64,000 nucleotides of DNA from Aurantibacillus circumpalustris. Its GTDB lineage: Bacteria; Bacteroidota; Bacteroidia; B-17B0; Aurantibacillaceae. The DNA is taken from the NCBI RefSeq assembly GCF_029625215.1, contig NZ_CP121197.1, positions 3,782,001 through 3,846,000 of the forward strand. The letters run 5' to 3'. Below the pieces are notes generated by a model. It did not search any database. It was not told the DNA's origin and worked only from the letters and a program-made list of their open reading frames with translations. The position numbers and the translations under genes were made by a program. Shown here in pieces: positions 18,999 through 28,345 of this stretch (position 1 is its first letter; each line of letters begins with the position of its first letter).

Positions 18999-20345
18999 TT
19001 AATGAATTTTAAACTCCTCCAGCTTGCGGTAAAGTGTTGCAATGCCAATCTCAAGTAAGCGGGCGGTTTCAGCTTTATTACCCTTTGCGTAATTATATAC
19101 TTTTTGAATATGAAGTTTTTCAATACTCGACAAAGCAAAAGCAGAGAGCGTTCCGTTTGTTGCACCGGTGCTATGTTGAATTTCAGGTGGTAAAAGATCA
19201 ACAGTTAGTGTATCTGAGTTTGCAAGGATGACGCTTCTTTCAATTATATTTCTGAGTTCCCGGATATTGCCTACCCACTTGTAATGTTCTAGTTTTTCTA
19301 TGAATTCGTTGATGATGGCTGGTGTTTTTTTATTGGTTTTTGCGGAAAATCTTGTTACAAAAAAAGTAGTAAGAAGCTTAATATCTTTAATTCTTTCACG
19401 CAGTGGCGGCAAGTGAATCTCGAACACATTTAAACGGTAATATAAATCGGAGCGAAAACGTTTTTCCTCACATTCAATATTCAAATCTTTATTGGTTGCG
19501 GCTATCAAACGGAAATTTACTTTACTTGTTTTTGTATCTCCTAATTTAATAAACTCGCTTGTTTCTAAAACACGCAATAGTTTCGCCTGAAGCTCAATTG
19601 GCATTTCTGCAATTTCATCCAAAAACAATGTTCCGCCATTTGCTTCTTCCAATAAGCCTTTCTTATCTTTTGTGGCGCCGGTAAATGCCCCTTGTTTATG
19701 TCCGAATAACTCACTCTCAATAATTTCCTTACTAAAAGCGCTGCAATTTAAAGCAACCAAAGGTTTATTTTTTCTTGGACTGGCGTAATGAATAGCCTCA
19801 GCAAATACTTCTTTACCAGTTCCTGTTTCTCCTGTCAGAAAAACAGTTGTATCGTTGGGTGCAACTTTTTTTGCAAGGTCTATTGCATCCAGAATATTTT
19901 TTGATTTGCCTAGAATGGTATCGAAAGAATACTTTTCACTCACCTTTCCTTCAAGGTCTCGCACCCGTTTCTGTAATAGAGCCTTGTCGAGAGCCCGATA
20001 CAAGAGGGGAATTATCTTGTCGTTATCATCCCCTTTTGTAATATAATCGAAAGCACCGCATTTAATAGCTTTTACTCCGTCGGGAATATTGCCATAAGCG
20101 GTTAGTAAAACAATTTCTGTATGGGGATACAGATTTTTTATTTTTGCGGTAAGCTCGAGACCGTTTGTGTCAGGAAGTTTAACATCACACAATACAACAT
20201 CAATGTCGTTTTGTTCTAATTTTTTCAGGGCGTTTTTTCCGTCACCGGCTTCAAGCACCTCAAACCCTTCCATCTGAATGATCCGTGAAAAAAGCGAACG
20301 CAGTTTATCTTCATCATCAATTACCAGAATAGTTCCTTTGTTCAT
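18999..20345 (-). CDS. Sigma-54-dependent response regulator (NtrC family)
   Basis: This encodes 448 residues. A receiver domain (about 5-115, phosphoacceptor in [11 protein letters not shown]) is followed by an AAA+ domain ([10 protein letters not shown] Walker [20 protein letters not shown] with the sigma-54 contact loop [19 protein letters not shown] Walker B) and a C-terminal Fis-type helix-turn-helix ([21 protein letters not shown]). It starts 28 bases after kup and is the last gene of the kdpD-kdpE-kup unit, so it may link potassium or turgor status to a sigma-54 regulon. No dedicated partner kinase is adjacent. Confidence 0.93.
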   Translation of the reverse strand: MNKGTILVIDDEDKLRSLFSRIIQMEGFEVLEAGDGKNALKKLEQNDIDVVLCDVKLPDTNGLELTAKIKNLYPHTEIVLLTAYGNIPDGVKAIKCGAFDYITKGDDNDKIIPLLYRALDKALLQKRVRDLEGKVSEKYSFDTILGKSKNILDAIDLAKKVAPNDTTVFLTGETGTGKEVFAEAIHYASPRKNKPLVALNCSAFSKEIIESELFGHKQGAFTGATKDKKGLLEEANGGTLFLDEIAEMPIELQAKLLRVLETSEFIKLGDTKTSKVNFRLIAATNKDLNIECEEKRFRSDLYYRLNVFEIHLPPLRERIKDIKLLTTFFVTRFSAKTNKKTPAIINEFIEKLEHYKWVGNIRELRNIIERSVILANSDTLTVDLLPPEIQHSTGATNGTLSAFALSSIEKLHIQKVYNYAKGNKAETARLLEIGIATLYRKLEEFKIH

Positions 20346-20373
20346 CTCCGATGAGTTTAATTTTACTATGAAA

Positions 20374-22326
20374 TTAAATAATTCTTTTTAAATGCAGCTC
20401 TTTTGGTTTTTTTATCACCATTGGAAATTTTTCAATTTTTACAGAACTACTATCAAGTCCAAATGCTTTCGCCTCACTTAAACTAAACCGTTTAATGAAG
20501 AAGTACAAATTGAGAATTATTTTTTCAAAAAAGGGCAGGTCATTTTCATAGGAAAGGAATTTTTCTAATACCACAAATTTAAAATCACCGATCACGTTAT
20601 TTTTATTCAGCGACTCATAACGGCTGGTAATGTCTACTTCTTTATTTTTCACAAGATCCTCCACCACTTTCCTAAACATAAGATTAATTCTGGGGGCAAT
20701 GCGGAATCCTATTCTGAAATCAATTCGTATAATATCATTCTCTGCAATGTGAGTTACTTTGTAATCCATACGGTATGGCTCATTTACAACATCTACGTGA
20801 ACAAACCAATATACATCTGCTTTTTTAGGACGCTTTTGCAGGATGGAATAAATGATTTTGGATTCAATTTCACCGGGGTTGCTCGCTCCGGTCATATAAA
20901 CAAGATGTGTGGCGTATTTCTGAAGCGAGTCATCGTTACTAAGATCAATGAGCATTTGTTTGTGGTCTTCAAATTTCACCATATCCACATAACGGTTACG
21001 AATTTTTTTCGCCAGGTGCCAAACAGTCATCACGGTAATCAATACAGAAGCAATCAATAAAGTAATCCAGCCACCGTGTGTAAATTTGCTGAGATTGGCC
21101 GCTAAAAATGAAAGTTCGATAATAGCGTACATGGTAATGATAGAAAAAATAAACAGCTTATTATAGCGTTTCAGGTGCAGGTAAAAGTTAAGCAAGGTAG
21201 TGGTCATTAGCATGCACAAAACAATGGCAAGACCGTATGCATGTTCCATATTTGAGGACTCTCTGAAATAAAGCACAATCCCAATACATCCTGCCAGCAA
21301 CAACCAGTTCATTGATGGGATATAAAGCTGCCCTCTTAATTCGGTTGGATATTTAACGCTCACTTTTGGCCAGAGCGTTAAGCGCATGGCTTCGTTTATT
21401 AGAGTAAAAGAACCGCTTATCAATGCCTGAGAAGCAATGATGGTAGCCGCTGTAGCAATAACGATGCCGTAAGGAATAAAACTTTCAGGCATAATGGCAT
21501 AAAATGGACTTGGGGCTTTAAACGAACTTAGCAATTGTCCCTCATGCGCTATTAAATACGCGCCCTGACCAATATAATTTAACACCAGCATCGACTTTAC
21601 AAACACCCAGGAAACCCGGATATTTTGTTTGCCGCAATGACCTAGATCAGAATACAAAGCCTCTGCACCGGTGGTACATAAAAAAACAGATCCTAAAATA
21701 AAAATTCCAGTTGGGTGCATTCTTAATAACTCATAAGCGTAATATGGATTGAGTGCTGATAGTATCGACCAATCCTGTGAGAGTTGATACGTTCCTAAAG
21801 TGCCCAGCATTAAAAACCAAACCACCATAACAGGCCCGAAAAATTTTCCGATGAACCCCGTACCGAATTGTTGTATAAAAAATAATGCGCAGAGTATGCC
21901 AATTACGATGGGTACAGTATTCAGAGTTTCATTAAAAAATTTTAATCCCTCAATCGCAGCGGAAACTGAAATTGGCGGAGTGATGATCCCGTCTGCCAGC
22001 AATGCGCTGCCACCTATGATAGCAGGAACAATCAGCCATTTAAATTTGCTGCGCCGCACAAGGGTGAACAACGAAAAAATACCGCCTTCACCATTATTAT
22101 CTGCCCTTAAAGTTAAGATCACATACTTTATGGTTGTTTGCAAAGTCAGTGTCCAAAACACTGCCGATATACCACCTTTTACAATATCGGCGTTAATAGG
22201 ATCTTTGCCCACAATGGCGGTCATTACATACAAGGGCGATGTACCAATATCTCCGAAGATAATTCCAAGAGATACAAGAACGCCGGCAAGCGTTACTTTA
22301 TTAATAGTGGTAGGATGGTTTGACAT
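20374..22326 (-). CDS. kup: Kup-type potassium uptake permease
   Basis: This encodes 650 residues with about twelve membrane segments and a C-terminal cytoplasmic domain of about 200 residues. Family motifs include GIIFGDIGTSPLYVMTAI, NNGEGGIFSLFTLVRR, LADGIITPPISVSAAIEG and FLCTTGAEALYSDLGHCG. It mediates K+/H+ symport. It sits 25 bases after kdpE in the same operon, pairing a constitutive-type uptake system with the Kdp regulators. Confidence 0.96.
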   Translation of the reverse strand: MSNHPTTINKVTLAGVLVSLGIIFGDIGTSPLYVMTAIVGKDPINADIVKGGISAVFWTLTLQTTIKYVILTLRADNNGEGGIFSLFTLVRRSKFKWLIVPAIIGGSALLADGIITPPISVSAAIEGLKFFNETLNTVPIVIGILCALFFIQQFGTGFIGKFFGPVMVVWFLMLGTLGTYQLSQDWSILSALNPYYAYELLRMHPTGIFILGSVFLCTTGAEALYSDLGHCGKQNIRVSWVFVKSMLVLNYIGQGAYLIAHEGQLLSSFKAPSPFYAIMPESFIPYGIVIATAATIIASQALISGSFTLINEAMRLTLWPKVSVKYPTELRGQLYIPSMNWLLLAGCIGIVLYFRESSNMEHAYGLAIVLCMLMTTTLLNFYLHLKRYNKLFIFSIITMYAIIELSFLAANLSKFTHGGWITLLIASVLITVMTVWHLAKKIRNRYVDMVKFEDHKQMLIDLSNDDSLQKYATHLVYMTGASNPGEIESKIIYSILQKRPKKADVYWFVHVDVVNEPYRMDYKVTHIAENDIIRIDFRIGFRIAPRINLMFRKVVEDLVKNKEVDITSRYESLNKNNVIGDFKFVVLEKFLSYENDLPFFEKIILNLYFFIKRFSLSEAKAFGLDSSSVKIEKFPMVIKKPKELHLKRII

Positions 22327-22351
22327 TATTTTTATCCGTTAGATTGATTTA

Positions 22352-23035
22352 CTACTCTATTACAAAACGGTAACCTACACCCGATTCCGTTAAAATATAT
22401 TTTGGACGATTTGGTTCGGTCTCAATTTTTTTTCTTAATTGGTTAATAAAAACACGCAGGTATTGCGACTGGTCGATGTATCCAGGTCCCCACACTTCTC
22501 TCAACAGGTATTGGTGCGTTAAAACACGGCCTTCATTCTTTACAAACGTGCTTAATAAATCGTATTCAGTCGCCGTGAGTTTTAAAAGTTCGCCATTTTT
22601 TTTAACCAATCTTAAATGCAGATCTATTTTAAGATCTGTTGATTCTTCTGGTTTACTTATGTTACCGAATATAGAACCACGTAAAGACGAACGCAACCTC
22701 GCCAATAATTCACCGGTGCGGAAAGGTTTTACAAGGTAGTCGTTCGCTCCGTTATCCAGAGCTTTTACAATGTCTTCTTCTCTGCTTTGTGCCGACAAAA
22801 TAATAATAGGTTTGGTAAACCAGGTTCTTAATTTTTTTAAGACCTCGTGTCCACTTTCATCCGGTAAACCAAGATCAAGGAGAATCAGGTCAGGATTAAT
22901 CGTTTTCGCCCCTCTTATGCCTTCTTTTGCAGTTAAAGCTCCACTCACTTTAAAATCGTTTGTCTGAAGTGTGATTTTGAGCAACTTTTGGATCTGCTCC
23001 TCATCATCTATCACTAATATTTCAGGTTTGTTCAT
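22352..23035 (-). CDS. kdpE: Response regulator KdpE (OmpR/PhoB family)
   Basis: This encodes 227 residues. The receiver has DDEEQIQKLL and phosphoacceptor LILLDLGLPDESG; the winged-helix output domain has LTATEYDLLSTFVKNEGRVL and VFINQLRKKIETEP...YILTESGVGYRF. The LGLPD motif and its pairing with a DUF4118 kinase are typical of KdpE. It overlaps the kinase gene by 4 bases. It is expected to activate kdpFABC and possibly its own operon. Confidence 0.94.
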   Translation of the reverse strand: MNKPEILVIDDEEQIQKLLKITLQTNDFKVSGALTAKEGIRGAKTINPDLILLDLGLPDESGHEVLKKLRTWFTKPIIILSAQSREEDIVKALDNGANDYLVKPFRTGELLARLRSSLRGSIFGNISKPEESTDLKIDLHLRLVKKNGELLKLTATEYDLLSTFVKNEGRVLTHQYLLREVWGPGYIDQSQYLRVFINQLRKKIETEPNRPKYILTESGVGYRFVIE

Positions 23036-24114
23036 TGTTTCGAATTACTTGTTACATAAGATAATTCAGATGGAATCTCCACTGTAAAAATTGCACCGCC
23101 ATCTGGCATGTTCTCAAGTTTAACTGTTCCTTTCATTGCTTCCACAAAACCTTTAACAATAGATAATCCAAGACCTGTGCCGCCCGTACCTGCACTTTTG
23201 AGCCGGTAGAATTTACCAAACACCTTGTCGATTTCCTCTTCAGGAAAACCATTACCGGTGTCCTCAACAATTAATACCAATTTATCTTCTTTGCATAAAG
23301 CACGAACAGATATAACGGCATATTTTGGCAAATACGTAAGTGCATTGTGTATAAGGTTATGAAGCACCTGAAAAAGTAAACCGTAATCGAGTTTAAACAA
23401 TGGGAGATTTTCTTTAATAGCTATATGAATCGGCTTGTTCTTTATATTATCTTTTAACTGGTTAATAACATCGTACACTAATTCATTTGCATCGAACCAG
23501 TCGTTTTTTGGTTTAATAAAGCCCGATTCAAGACGTGACATATTTAATAAATTATCCACTTGCCTGTTTAATTGTAACGAGGCTTTAGAGATTTCAGAAA
23601 CCAATTCGAATTTATCTAACTCAGATAATTTATCTGCCATTGTTTGCAGATTGTCTGTAGCTCCCACGATGGTTGAAATTGGGGTTCTTAATTCGTGAGA
23701 CAACGAATTTAAAACCGTATTATAAAGTTTAAGCGTGTTTTCCTTTTCTTCTTTACGGTTCGCTTCTTTTTCTATTTGTCTTATTTTAGTAGTAAGTACA
23801 GCATTTACCAACGCCACCGTAAAATACATCAGAAACATAAGAGTATCTTCTGCACTGCGAATGGAAAAAGTAAATTTTGGAGGGATAAAAAAGAAATTCC
23901 ATACGAGGGCGCTCAATACAGCTGCAACCAATACCGGCCTCATGTCAAAAAACATGGCTATAACGGATACCGTCATCAGCAAAATCAAGGCAATTACCCT
24001 ATATCCAACAAAGTTTGCTATCAGATAACACGCAACTGCCACCATCAGAACAGAAGTGAGGCTTACGAAATATTGTTTGCTTAAACTTAGTTTACGAAAA
24101 GAGAATGTTTCCAA
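23032..24114 (-). CDS. kdpD: KdpD C-terminal half: DUF4118 membrane domain and kinase
   Basis: This encodes 360 residues. Four membrane segments of the DUF4118 type (about 15-115, VLSALVWNFFFIPPKFTF) are followed by HisKA (LSHELRTPISTIVGAT) and HATPase_c (NLIHNALTYLPK, DTGNGFPEEE, GTGGTGLGLSIVKG). This is the part missing from the KdpD gene at 11174-12298. It is the first gene of the operon kdpD'-kdpE-kup-NtrC. An AT-rich direct-repeat array lies 40-90 bases upstream. Confidence 0.93.
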   Translation of the reverse strand: METFSFRKLSLSKQYFVSLTSVLMVAVACYLIANFVGYRVIALILLMTVSVIAMFFDMRPVLVAAVLSALVWNFFFIPPKFTFSIRSAEDTLMFLMYFTVALVNAVLTTKIRQIEKEANRKEEKENTLKLYNTVLNSLSHELRTPISTIVGATDNLQTMADKLSELDKFELVSEISKASLQLNRQVDNLLNMSRLESGFIKPKNDWFDANELVYDVINQLKDNIKNKPIHIAIKENLPLFKLDYGLLFQVLHNLIHNALTYLPKYAVISVRALCKEDKLVLIVEDTGNGFPEEEIDKVFGKFYRLKSAGTGGTGLGLSIVKGFVEAMKGTVKLENMPDGGAIFTVEIPSELSYVTSNSKQ

Positions 24115-24152
24115 TTTCTTTATGATTTTACACTACGAAGATAACGAGATGG

Positions 24153-24206
24153 TTATAAAGATTTTATAAAGATTTGAGGCTTGGGTATAAATATTTTATA
24201 AAGATT
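24153..24206. promoter_or_regulatory. Paired direct repeats upstream of kdpD'-kdpE, candidate KdpE operator
   Basis: TATAAAGATTT occurs twice in tandem (11-base period) from 24153, and a near copy TATAAATATTT-TATAAAGATT follows from 24186. The two blocks are 32 bases apart, close to three helical turns. OmpR-family regulators usually bind direct repeats with 10-11 base spacing, and E. coli KdpE sites are AT-rich. The rest of the 24115-24408 gap holds two palindromes: TGACAAC/GTTGTCA, and an imperfect one at 24318-24338 (AACTTTAACC, then GGTTAAGTT). Confidence 0.45.
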
Positions 24207-24408
24207 GGTATTCTATCTTTTTGTGGATGGTGCTCTGAAGGCCTGGTAGTTTGGTTATTACCAGATAACCTAACATCCGCTCAAAAGAAGTGACAACAAA
24301 GAAACATGTTGTCAAAGAACTTTAACCCTGGTTAAGTTATGTGCTTTAACAAGGTCTTGCAACACTTTATATCTCATATAAAACACTAGAGTTCGTACTT
24401 AAAACACG

Positions 24409-25167
24409 CTACTGTTTTAAAGACGCCTTCGAAAAAACAACTTCTTCTATTTTCTGATCAAATTTAATATCCAAAATTTTCATTTCTGTACCGTTTCCGT
24501 TTTTTAACATGTCTTTATAAATAACAGTTGTAGGAAACCAACGTTCACCATTTTTTTTTACATCTTTCAATTCTATCAGTTTTAATTGTTGACCGCTCTT
24601 TGCGAAAAGTTCCTGCTGCAATGGGACAAAACGTTCTGCATCTACCCATATTTTTTGGGAGTAGTAAGCTATGTCCGCTACTTTAGAGGTTAATTCAAGT
24701 ATTTTGCAGGTTCGGTCTCCAATTTTTTCTTCACCAATAATCTTAGCGGTATATACTTCATTCAGTTTGCGGTCTTCCATCATATCTTCATACGACATAT
24801 CTGACCCCATCACCGATTGCCGGAGTAAATGGCCAGAGATCTGAATAATCCTGTCTGTGGACGGAGAATAAATCCATAATTGATTCTCAAGTTTTAACAT
24901 CTTGGTACCTTTCTCGCTTGCGGGTGATAAATATTCGGTAAAGGATTTTTTTGTTCCTACGGATGAACTTTTCGAGGTGATGGTTCTGCTGCCGCGTTTG
25001 CCGTGAATGGTCATACTCGATTCGATAATACGGTTTGTTGACGACATGTTTGCATCTACTTTTTCAAGAATATTTTCTGCAGTTTGACTTTTTATAATTA
25101 GTCCCATAAAAGTGGTTAAGAAAACTACACTACCGATTCTCATTTTGTTTTTTAAATTATAATTCAT
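24409..25167 (-). CDS. Outer-membrane lipoprotein-sorting protein (LolA-like)
   Basis: This encodes 252 residues with a signal peptide (start MNYNLKNKMRIGSVVFL, ending near SQT). The beta-rich body has MLKLENQLWIYSPSTDRIIQISGHLLRQSVMGSDMSYEDMM, characteristic of LolA-type 'outer membrane lipoprotein-sorting protein' family members. It is the last gene of the TetR-led operon; with two FtsX-type permeases and a LolD-like ATPase it probably forms a periplasmic carrier step. The cargo cannot be deduced. Confidence 0.85.
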   Translation of the reverse strand: MNYNLKNKMRIGSVVFLTTFMGLIIKSQTAENILEKVDANMSSTNRIIESSMTIHGKRGSRTITSKSSSVGTKKSFTEYLSPASEKGTKMLKLENQLWIYSPSTDRIIQISGHLLRQSVMGSDMSYEDMMEDRKLNEVYTAKIIGEEKIGDRTCKILELTSKVADIAYYSQKIWVDAERFVPLQQELFAKSGQQLKLIELKDVKKNGERWFPTTVIYKDMLKNGNGTEMKILDIKFDQKIEEVVFSKASLKQ

Positions 25168-25188
25168 GATTTAAATTATTAGTTTTTA

Positions 25189-26460
25189 TTATTCGAGTTC
25201 TTTAAATAATTGCGCGGTCTTCCTCTTATAGATTCCAATTCCGGCAAGCGCATTGCCAAGTACCATTGAGAAAATTCCGGGAATGAAACCTATATAAAAA
25301 GCTGCGGGTGTTATGGAAGCTCTTACTACGGAGGGCATCATTAAACTTGAGTTTTTAAGAGAACTGCTTATGTCTACACCAACCTCCTGCAAATAAAAGG
25401 AGATTCCCAATCCAATAGCACTACCTGTCACAGATCCAATGGCACCAATCAACACAGCTTCATAAATTAAGGTCCTGTAAATGTGATTTTTTTCCTCACC
25501 CAGAGCCAATCGCACACCAAATTCGTTATACCGGCGTAAGCCACCCAGTAATCCGGTGTTCCACAAAACGATTGACATGGCTAAAACAAAAATAAAGATC
25601 ATGAGACTTCCCATTCGGGTTGAATAATCAATATACTCTGCCATTCCTCCCTGATCTCTTAACCGAAGCATAACGGGTGAAAACTCATCATTATCCGTTT
25701 TATATTTCGTGTTAAAAGTTTGAGAAACGAGGGTAGCTTTTTCATTATCGTAAGTGTTGTTATTAAAAAAACCAAGCACTTCTCCAGCTGCGTCTTCCAT
25801 CAACAAAGCTTTTTGTGCATCCGTGATGTCGATGATGAGTGATCCCCGATCCAGCACAGTAGAACCAAAACGAACAGTTCCTGCTACTGTAAAATTTCTA
25901 AACGCCATGCCACCATCCATGGTAGATCCAAACAGCGTAAAGTTATCACCTGGCTTTACTTTGAATTTTACAGCGAAGTCATTGGTGATTAAGGCTTCAC
26001 CTGGCTTTGACGGAATTTTTCCGCTTACCAGCGCATCTTTGATATTAAAACGTGATGACTCTTTTGATTGTGGAGAAAAAAGATCAATGGCCCAACCAGC
26101 CACAGGACCCTGCGCGCGGGTTTCACCGTTATCATCAGGGAAATCAATCATTCCTCCAAACCGAATTCTCTTCACCCAATCCATGTCTGGATAGGATGAA
26201 CGCAATTCACACACTAATTTATCAGCACCAATAATGGCAAGATCATTGGGTGCTTGTTCCAGATCTTCGGCATACGCTTTAGTAATTACCTTTACATGGC
26301 CGGTACTGAAATTCGCATTCATTATTAGTGATTCGCCCATAACGCCTCTTAACCAACAGCTTATTAAAACGGTTAACATAGCTCCTATGCTAACCACAAT
26401 GATCGGCAGTAAACTTCTGCTCTTATCATTCCATATTCCTTTTAGCAAAAACTTTATCAT
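25189..26460 (-). CDS. ABC transporter permease, FtsX/LolC-MacB type
   Basis: This encodes 423 residues. An N-terminal membrane helix (SLLPIIVVSIGAMLTVLISCW) is followed by a periplasmic MacB_PCD-type domain (about 45-280) and three C-terminal FtsX helices (YNEFGVRLALGEEKNHIYR between them). It overlaps the preceding permease gene by 4 bases, suggesting a heterodimer. This is the four-helix mechanotransmission class of ABC systems, which move lipoproteins or other substrates within the periplasm. Confidence 0.9.
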   Translation of the reverse strand: MIKFLLKGIWNDKSRSLLPIIVVSIGAMLTVLISCWLRGVMGESLIMNANFSTGHVKVITKAYAEDLEQAPNDLAIIGADKLVCELRSSYPDMDWVKRIRFGGMIDFPDDNGETRAQGPVAGWAIDLFSPQSKESSRFNIKDALVSGKIPSKPGEALITNDFAVKFKVKPGDNFTLFGSTMDGGMAFRNFTVAGTVRFGSTVLDRGSLIIDITDAQKALLMEDAAGEVLGFFNNNTYDNEKATLVSQTFNTKYKTDNDEFSPVMLRLRDQGGMAEYIDYSTRMGSLMIFIFVLAMSIVLWNTGLLGGLRRYNEFGVRLALGEEKNHIYRTLIYEAVLIGAIGSVTGSAIGLGISFYLQEVGVDISSSLKNSSLMMPSVVRASITPAAFYIGFIPGIFSMVLGNALAGIGIYKRKTAQLFKELE

Positions 26461-27626
26461 TGTATTTTTCCTTTTAAAGCGTCAGTTGGTTTCATTTTTG
26501 AAATTCTTCGTGCGGGGAAGTAGCTCACCACCGTTGCTGAAAGAACTACCAGAAGAATAGTTGAGAGAATCATTGCAAGACTGTAAACGGGCATAATGCT
26601 TTCAGCAATTGCAATTCCTGAATCCGCTGCTGACTTCGGCATTGGAATTCCGTTTTTCTGAAGGTAGAGCAGAAACGGTATTCCATAAACAGCACCTAAA
26701 ATCAACGCGAGTATACTATGCGCGCTTCCTTCAATAGTAAAGATTCGTACTACCTGTGAACGGGTCATTCCGAGTGCGATGTAAGTGCCAATTTCTTTTT
26801 GACGGCGAAATACCGACAACACTTGTGTGTCGAAAATGGCGAGCAATGCTATGGCTAGTAATAAACCGTAAATAACTTTGCTGCTTCCTTTTTTACTTTG
26901 CATGATCTCATTAAACTCCTTAAGTAAATAGTCGGTGTCCCTTGGTACCCAGTTATCAACGGTCTTCACCTCCATGGTTTTGTTCGCTACTAAAAGCGTT
27001 GCTTCATTAATTAGTCCTGTCATTTCCTGAAGTTTTTTTAAAGGAATCCAAAACTGCCCCTGATCAACCGTTGGCACATTTGCATCAAATATACCGGCAA
27101 TGGTGATCTCCTGCGCATCGAAGGCTCCATGTTTGTCTCGCCAGCGCACTAATAACTTATCTCCTTTTTTGAGCTTTGCCGATGCTGCCATGCGCTTGCC
27201 AATGATGGCCTTAATTCCCGTTGTATCTGGTACCAGTAAATGCGAAGGCAATTTTAGAAAAGACTGTTCCGGGTCGATCCCTTTTAATACACAATTTATC
27301 ATTCTACCTGAAGGATAAGCAGAAGCCTGTGTAATCAGTATAGGGGTCAGTTGATTATTATTTACCATCCCGAGTACTTCCTTCGAAAGCGGAGAGTGTG
27401 CATCCTGAAGTGTAAATGGATCGTAACGATCGTATTCCGCATGCCAAAGCTGTCCATTACCTACTTCCCATTCTTTGGTATCTTTCAGAGCCTGCATGTT
27501 CCACCCATCCAACATACCATTGTAAAAAACAATCACTACAAAAGCGAACGAAAGCACCGTTACATTAAGCCAGGTTCTTAAACCCGCGCCTAATAAATTT
27601 TTAAATGCTAATTTAAATGCTAACAT
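26457..27626 (-). CDS. ABC transporter permease, FtsX/LolE-MacB type
   Basis: This encodes 389 residues with the same layout as its neighbour: N-terminal helix (about 15-35), periplasmic domain, and FtsX helices with RRQKEIGTYIALGMTRSQVVRIF. It is 10 bases downstream of the ATPase gene and overlaps the next permease. The two permeases have diverged enough to suggest a fixed heterodimer rather than a recent duplication. Confidence 0.9.
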   Translation of the reverse strand: MLAFKLAFKNLLGAGLRTWLNVTVLSFAFVVIVFYNGMLDGWNMQALKDTKEWEVGNGQLWHAEYDRYDPFTLQDAHSPLSKEVLGMVNNNQLTPILITQASAYPSGRMINCVLKGIDPEQSFLKLPSHLLVPDTTGIKAIIGKRMAASAKLKKGDKLLVRWRDKHGAFDAQEITIAGIFDANVPTVDQGQFWIPLKKLQEMTGLINEATLLVANKTMEVKTVDNWVPRDTDYLLKEFNEIMQSKKGSSKVIYGLLLAIALLAIFDTQVLSVFRRQKEIGTYIALGMTRSQVVRIFTIEGSAHSILALILGAVYGIPFLLYLQKNGIPMPKSAADSGIAIAESIMPVYSLAMILSTILLVVLSATVVSYFPARRISKMKPTDALKGKIQ

Positions 27627-27636
27627 GGTTTAAGTA

Positions 27637-28335
27637 TTAGGAATTATGAATAAGACTTTCTTTTTCTATTGCTCCGTCTTTCATCGACACGATCCGATTC
27701 AGATACTGCATTACTTTCTCATCGTGGGTTGAAAATATAAATGTGGTGTTCAACTCTTCATTTAATTTTTTCATGGTTTGAACGATGTGATGCGAGTTTT
27801 TTGAATCTAGGTTTGCAGAGGGTTCATCGGCTAACACAATATCCGGACGTTTGACCATAGCGCGGGCTATTGACACGCGTTGCGATTCACCACCGGAAAG
27901 TTGCGCTGGCTTTGATTTCGCTTTGCTGGTGAGGCCCACCCAATCCAGAGCTTCCATCACTGATTTTTTACGTTCGGAAGCGGACAATTTTTGTAGCAGA
28001 AGCGCAAATTCAACATTTTCATAAACCGTGTAAACCGGCAAAAGGTTGTAGGATTGAAAAATGAAACCGATGTGATAGTTTCTTAGCTCTGCCGCTTTTT
28101 TATGACTTAAGCCAGAAATAGATCTTCCCATCACATTTACCTCTCCCTCAGAAGGAACGTCGAGTGAGCCAATGATATTTAAAAGCGTTGTTTTTCCTGA
28201 ACCACTGGGTCCCACAAGCCCCATAAATTCGCCTTTCCCAATGGAAAGATCTACACTTTGTAAAGCTGTAAATTCACCGGTTCCCACCGCGAAGCGTTTA
28301 GTAAGATTTTTTATTTGAATGATTTGATTTTCCAT
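27637..28335 (-). CDS. ABC transporter ATPase, LolD/MacB type
   Basis: This encodes 232 residues. Walker A GPSGSGKTTLLN, Q-loop FIFQSYNLLPVYTVYENVEF, signature LSGGESQRVSIARA and Walker B IVLADEPSANLDSKN are all present. The 'YNLLP..T..ENVE' and 'LSGGE.QRV.IARA' pattern is typical of the LolD/MacB/FtsE group that pairs with FtsX-type permeases. It is the third gene of the operon. Confidence 0.93.
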   Translation of the reverse strand: MENQIIQIKNLTKRFAVGTGEFTALQSVDLSIGKGEFMGLVGPSGSGKTTLLNIIGSLDVPSEGEVNVMGRSISGLSHKKAAELRNYHIGFIFQSYNLLPVYTVYENVEFALLLQKLSASERKKSVMEALDWVGLTSKAKSKPAQLSGGESQRVSIARAMVKRPDIVLADEPSANLDSKNSHHIVQTMKKLNEELNTTFIFSTHDEKVMQYLNRIVSMKDGAIEKESLIHNS

Positions 28336-28345
28336 GTTTATAGTA

